This document shows, one piece after another, positions 6,025 through 6,393 of a stretch of DNA of 6,393 nucleotides. The position numbers and the translations under genes were made by a program. How positions within the stretch are numbered: the first letter of the stretch is position 1; each line of letters starts with the position of its first letter. Source of the DNA: Rhodospirillales bacterium (GTDB taxonomy: Bacteria; Pseudomonadota; Alphaproteobacteria; Rhodospirillales_A; Casp-alpha2); NCBI GenBank assembly GCA_016763915.1, contig JAESSX010000090.1:1-6393 (forward strand). Reading direction: 5' to 3'. The notes beneath the pieces are model-generated. The model saw only the letters and a program-made list of their open reading frames with translations, made no database searches and had not been told where the DNA came from.

Positions 6025-6393
6025 CGGGACTCCTGAGCTGCCGCCGAAGCAGATATCCGACCACGCAGACTTCGATCAGCGGCGCCCCGATGGTCCAAAA
6101 CGGGGGCTCCCCCCATTGCGGCCATGCGAAGGCCAGCAACGGCCCGACGGACAGGGTTTGCACCAGTGCCGGCAGCAGCGTGTAGGCCAGAACCAGAAAC
6201 AGAAAGGCCTGCGCCTCGCCGCCGCCGGCTCTCGCTTCGTATTTCAGGCTGATGACGTAAACAAAGCCGATGTCGCGCACGGCGAACAAAAACGTCGCCA
6301 GGACGGACAGGCGAATATCAGACAGGCTGGCGATATTGCTGAAGTGCGTGGTGTCGGCCAAGGCGCCGGCAGCCACCGCCGCGCCGCCCGCCA
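6020..6393 (-). CDS. Multi-pass membrane protein, C-terminal part, function unknown
   Basis: The minus-strand frame is open from the window edge to a TAG at 6022-6020. It gives 123 visible residues, and the start is probably outside the window. A GTG at 6376 could serve as a start, but no ribosome site is visible and the frame continues upstream with Ala/Gly codons. Three hydrophobic segments are visible, at about residues 28-49 (SVLATFLFAVRDIGFVYVISL), 62-80 (FLFLVLAYTLLPALVQTL) and 98-115 (WTIGAPLIEVCVVGYLL). The end RRQLR suggests a cytoplasmic C-terminus. The loop between the first two segments is short and polar (KYEARAGGGEAQ). I do not recognise a family; an ABC-2-type permease or other integral protein is possible but unsupported. 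The stop codon lies in the right arm of the palindromic repeat, so the last residues may be set by that element. Confidence 0.65.
   Translation of the reverse strand, partial: AGGAAVAAGALADTTHFSNIASLSDIRLSVLATFLFAVRDIGFVYVISLKYEARAGGGEAQAFLFLVLAYTLLPALVQTLSVGPLLAFAWPQWGEPPFWTIGAPLIEVCVVGYLLRRQLRSPG

Overview
The window is high-GC (roughly 60-65 %), tightly packed bacterial chromosome. It most resembles an alphaproteobacterium of the Rhodospirillales/Magnetospirillum type. The reasons are the protein sequences themselves, a DUF1491 protein (a family I know only from Alphaproteobacteria), an NnrU-family membrane protein, several GANTC sites (the CcrM methylation motif of that class), and a two-palindrome intergenic repeat resembling the RIME elements of Rhizobiales. 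The species assignment is inference. No plasmid, phage, transposase, tRNA, rRNA or CRISPR signal is visible.

Left part (1-1240), plus strand: the C-terminal half of folD (one-carbon/folate metabolism) is followed after 34 bases by a complete NnrU-family multi-pass membrane protein, and after 59 more bases by lepA. Each spacer holds a small dyad or hairpin.

Middle (1240-3551): lepA (elongation factor 4, 600 aa, complete) runs tail-to-tail into a minus-strand gene for an uncharacterised two-TM protein with a long acidic tail. The two genes overlap by four bases and share one palindromic CTAG that supplies a TAG stop on both strands.

Divergent promoter region (3552-3666): about 115 bases between the membrane-protein gene and an ABC-F gene. 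It holds two compact palindromes. One fills most of the 17-base spacer of a plausible sigma70 promoter for the ABC-F gene, an arrangement typical of an operator.

Right part (3667-6393): a YheS-like ABC-F ATPase (640 aa, C-terminal Gly/Asn linker and coiled coil) is translationally coupled by an ATGA overlap to a DUF1491 protein. Both are followed by a structured repeat of about 110 bases (two adjacent large palindromes). The repeat also contains the stop codon of the last gene, a minus-strand membrane protein whose N-terminus lies outside the window.

The coding content is mainly housekeeping: folate metabolism, two ribosome-associated nucleotidases (LepA and ABC-F) and uncharacterised membrane proteins. 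I see no convincing new multi-gene system. The parts most worth a second look are the RIME-like element that terminates two reading frames, the operator-like palindromes upstream of the ABC-F gene, and the shared-stop overlap.
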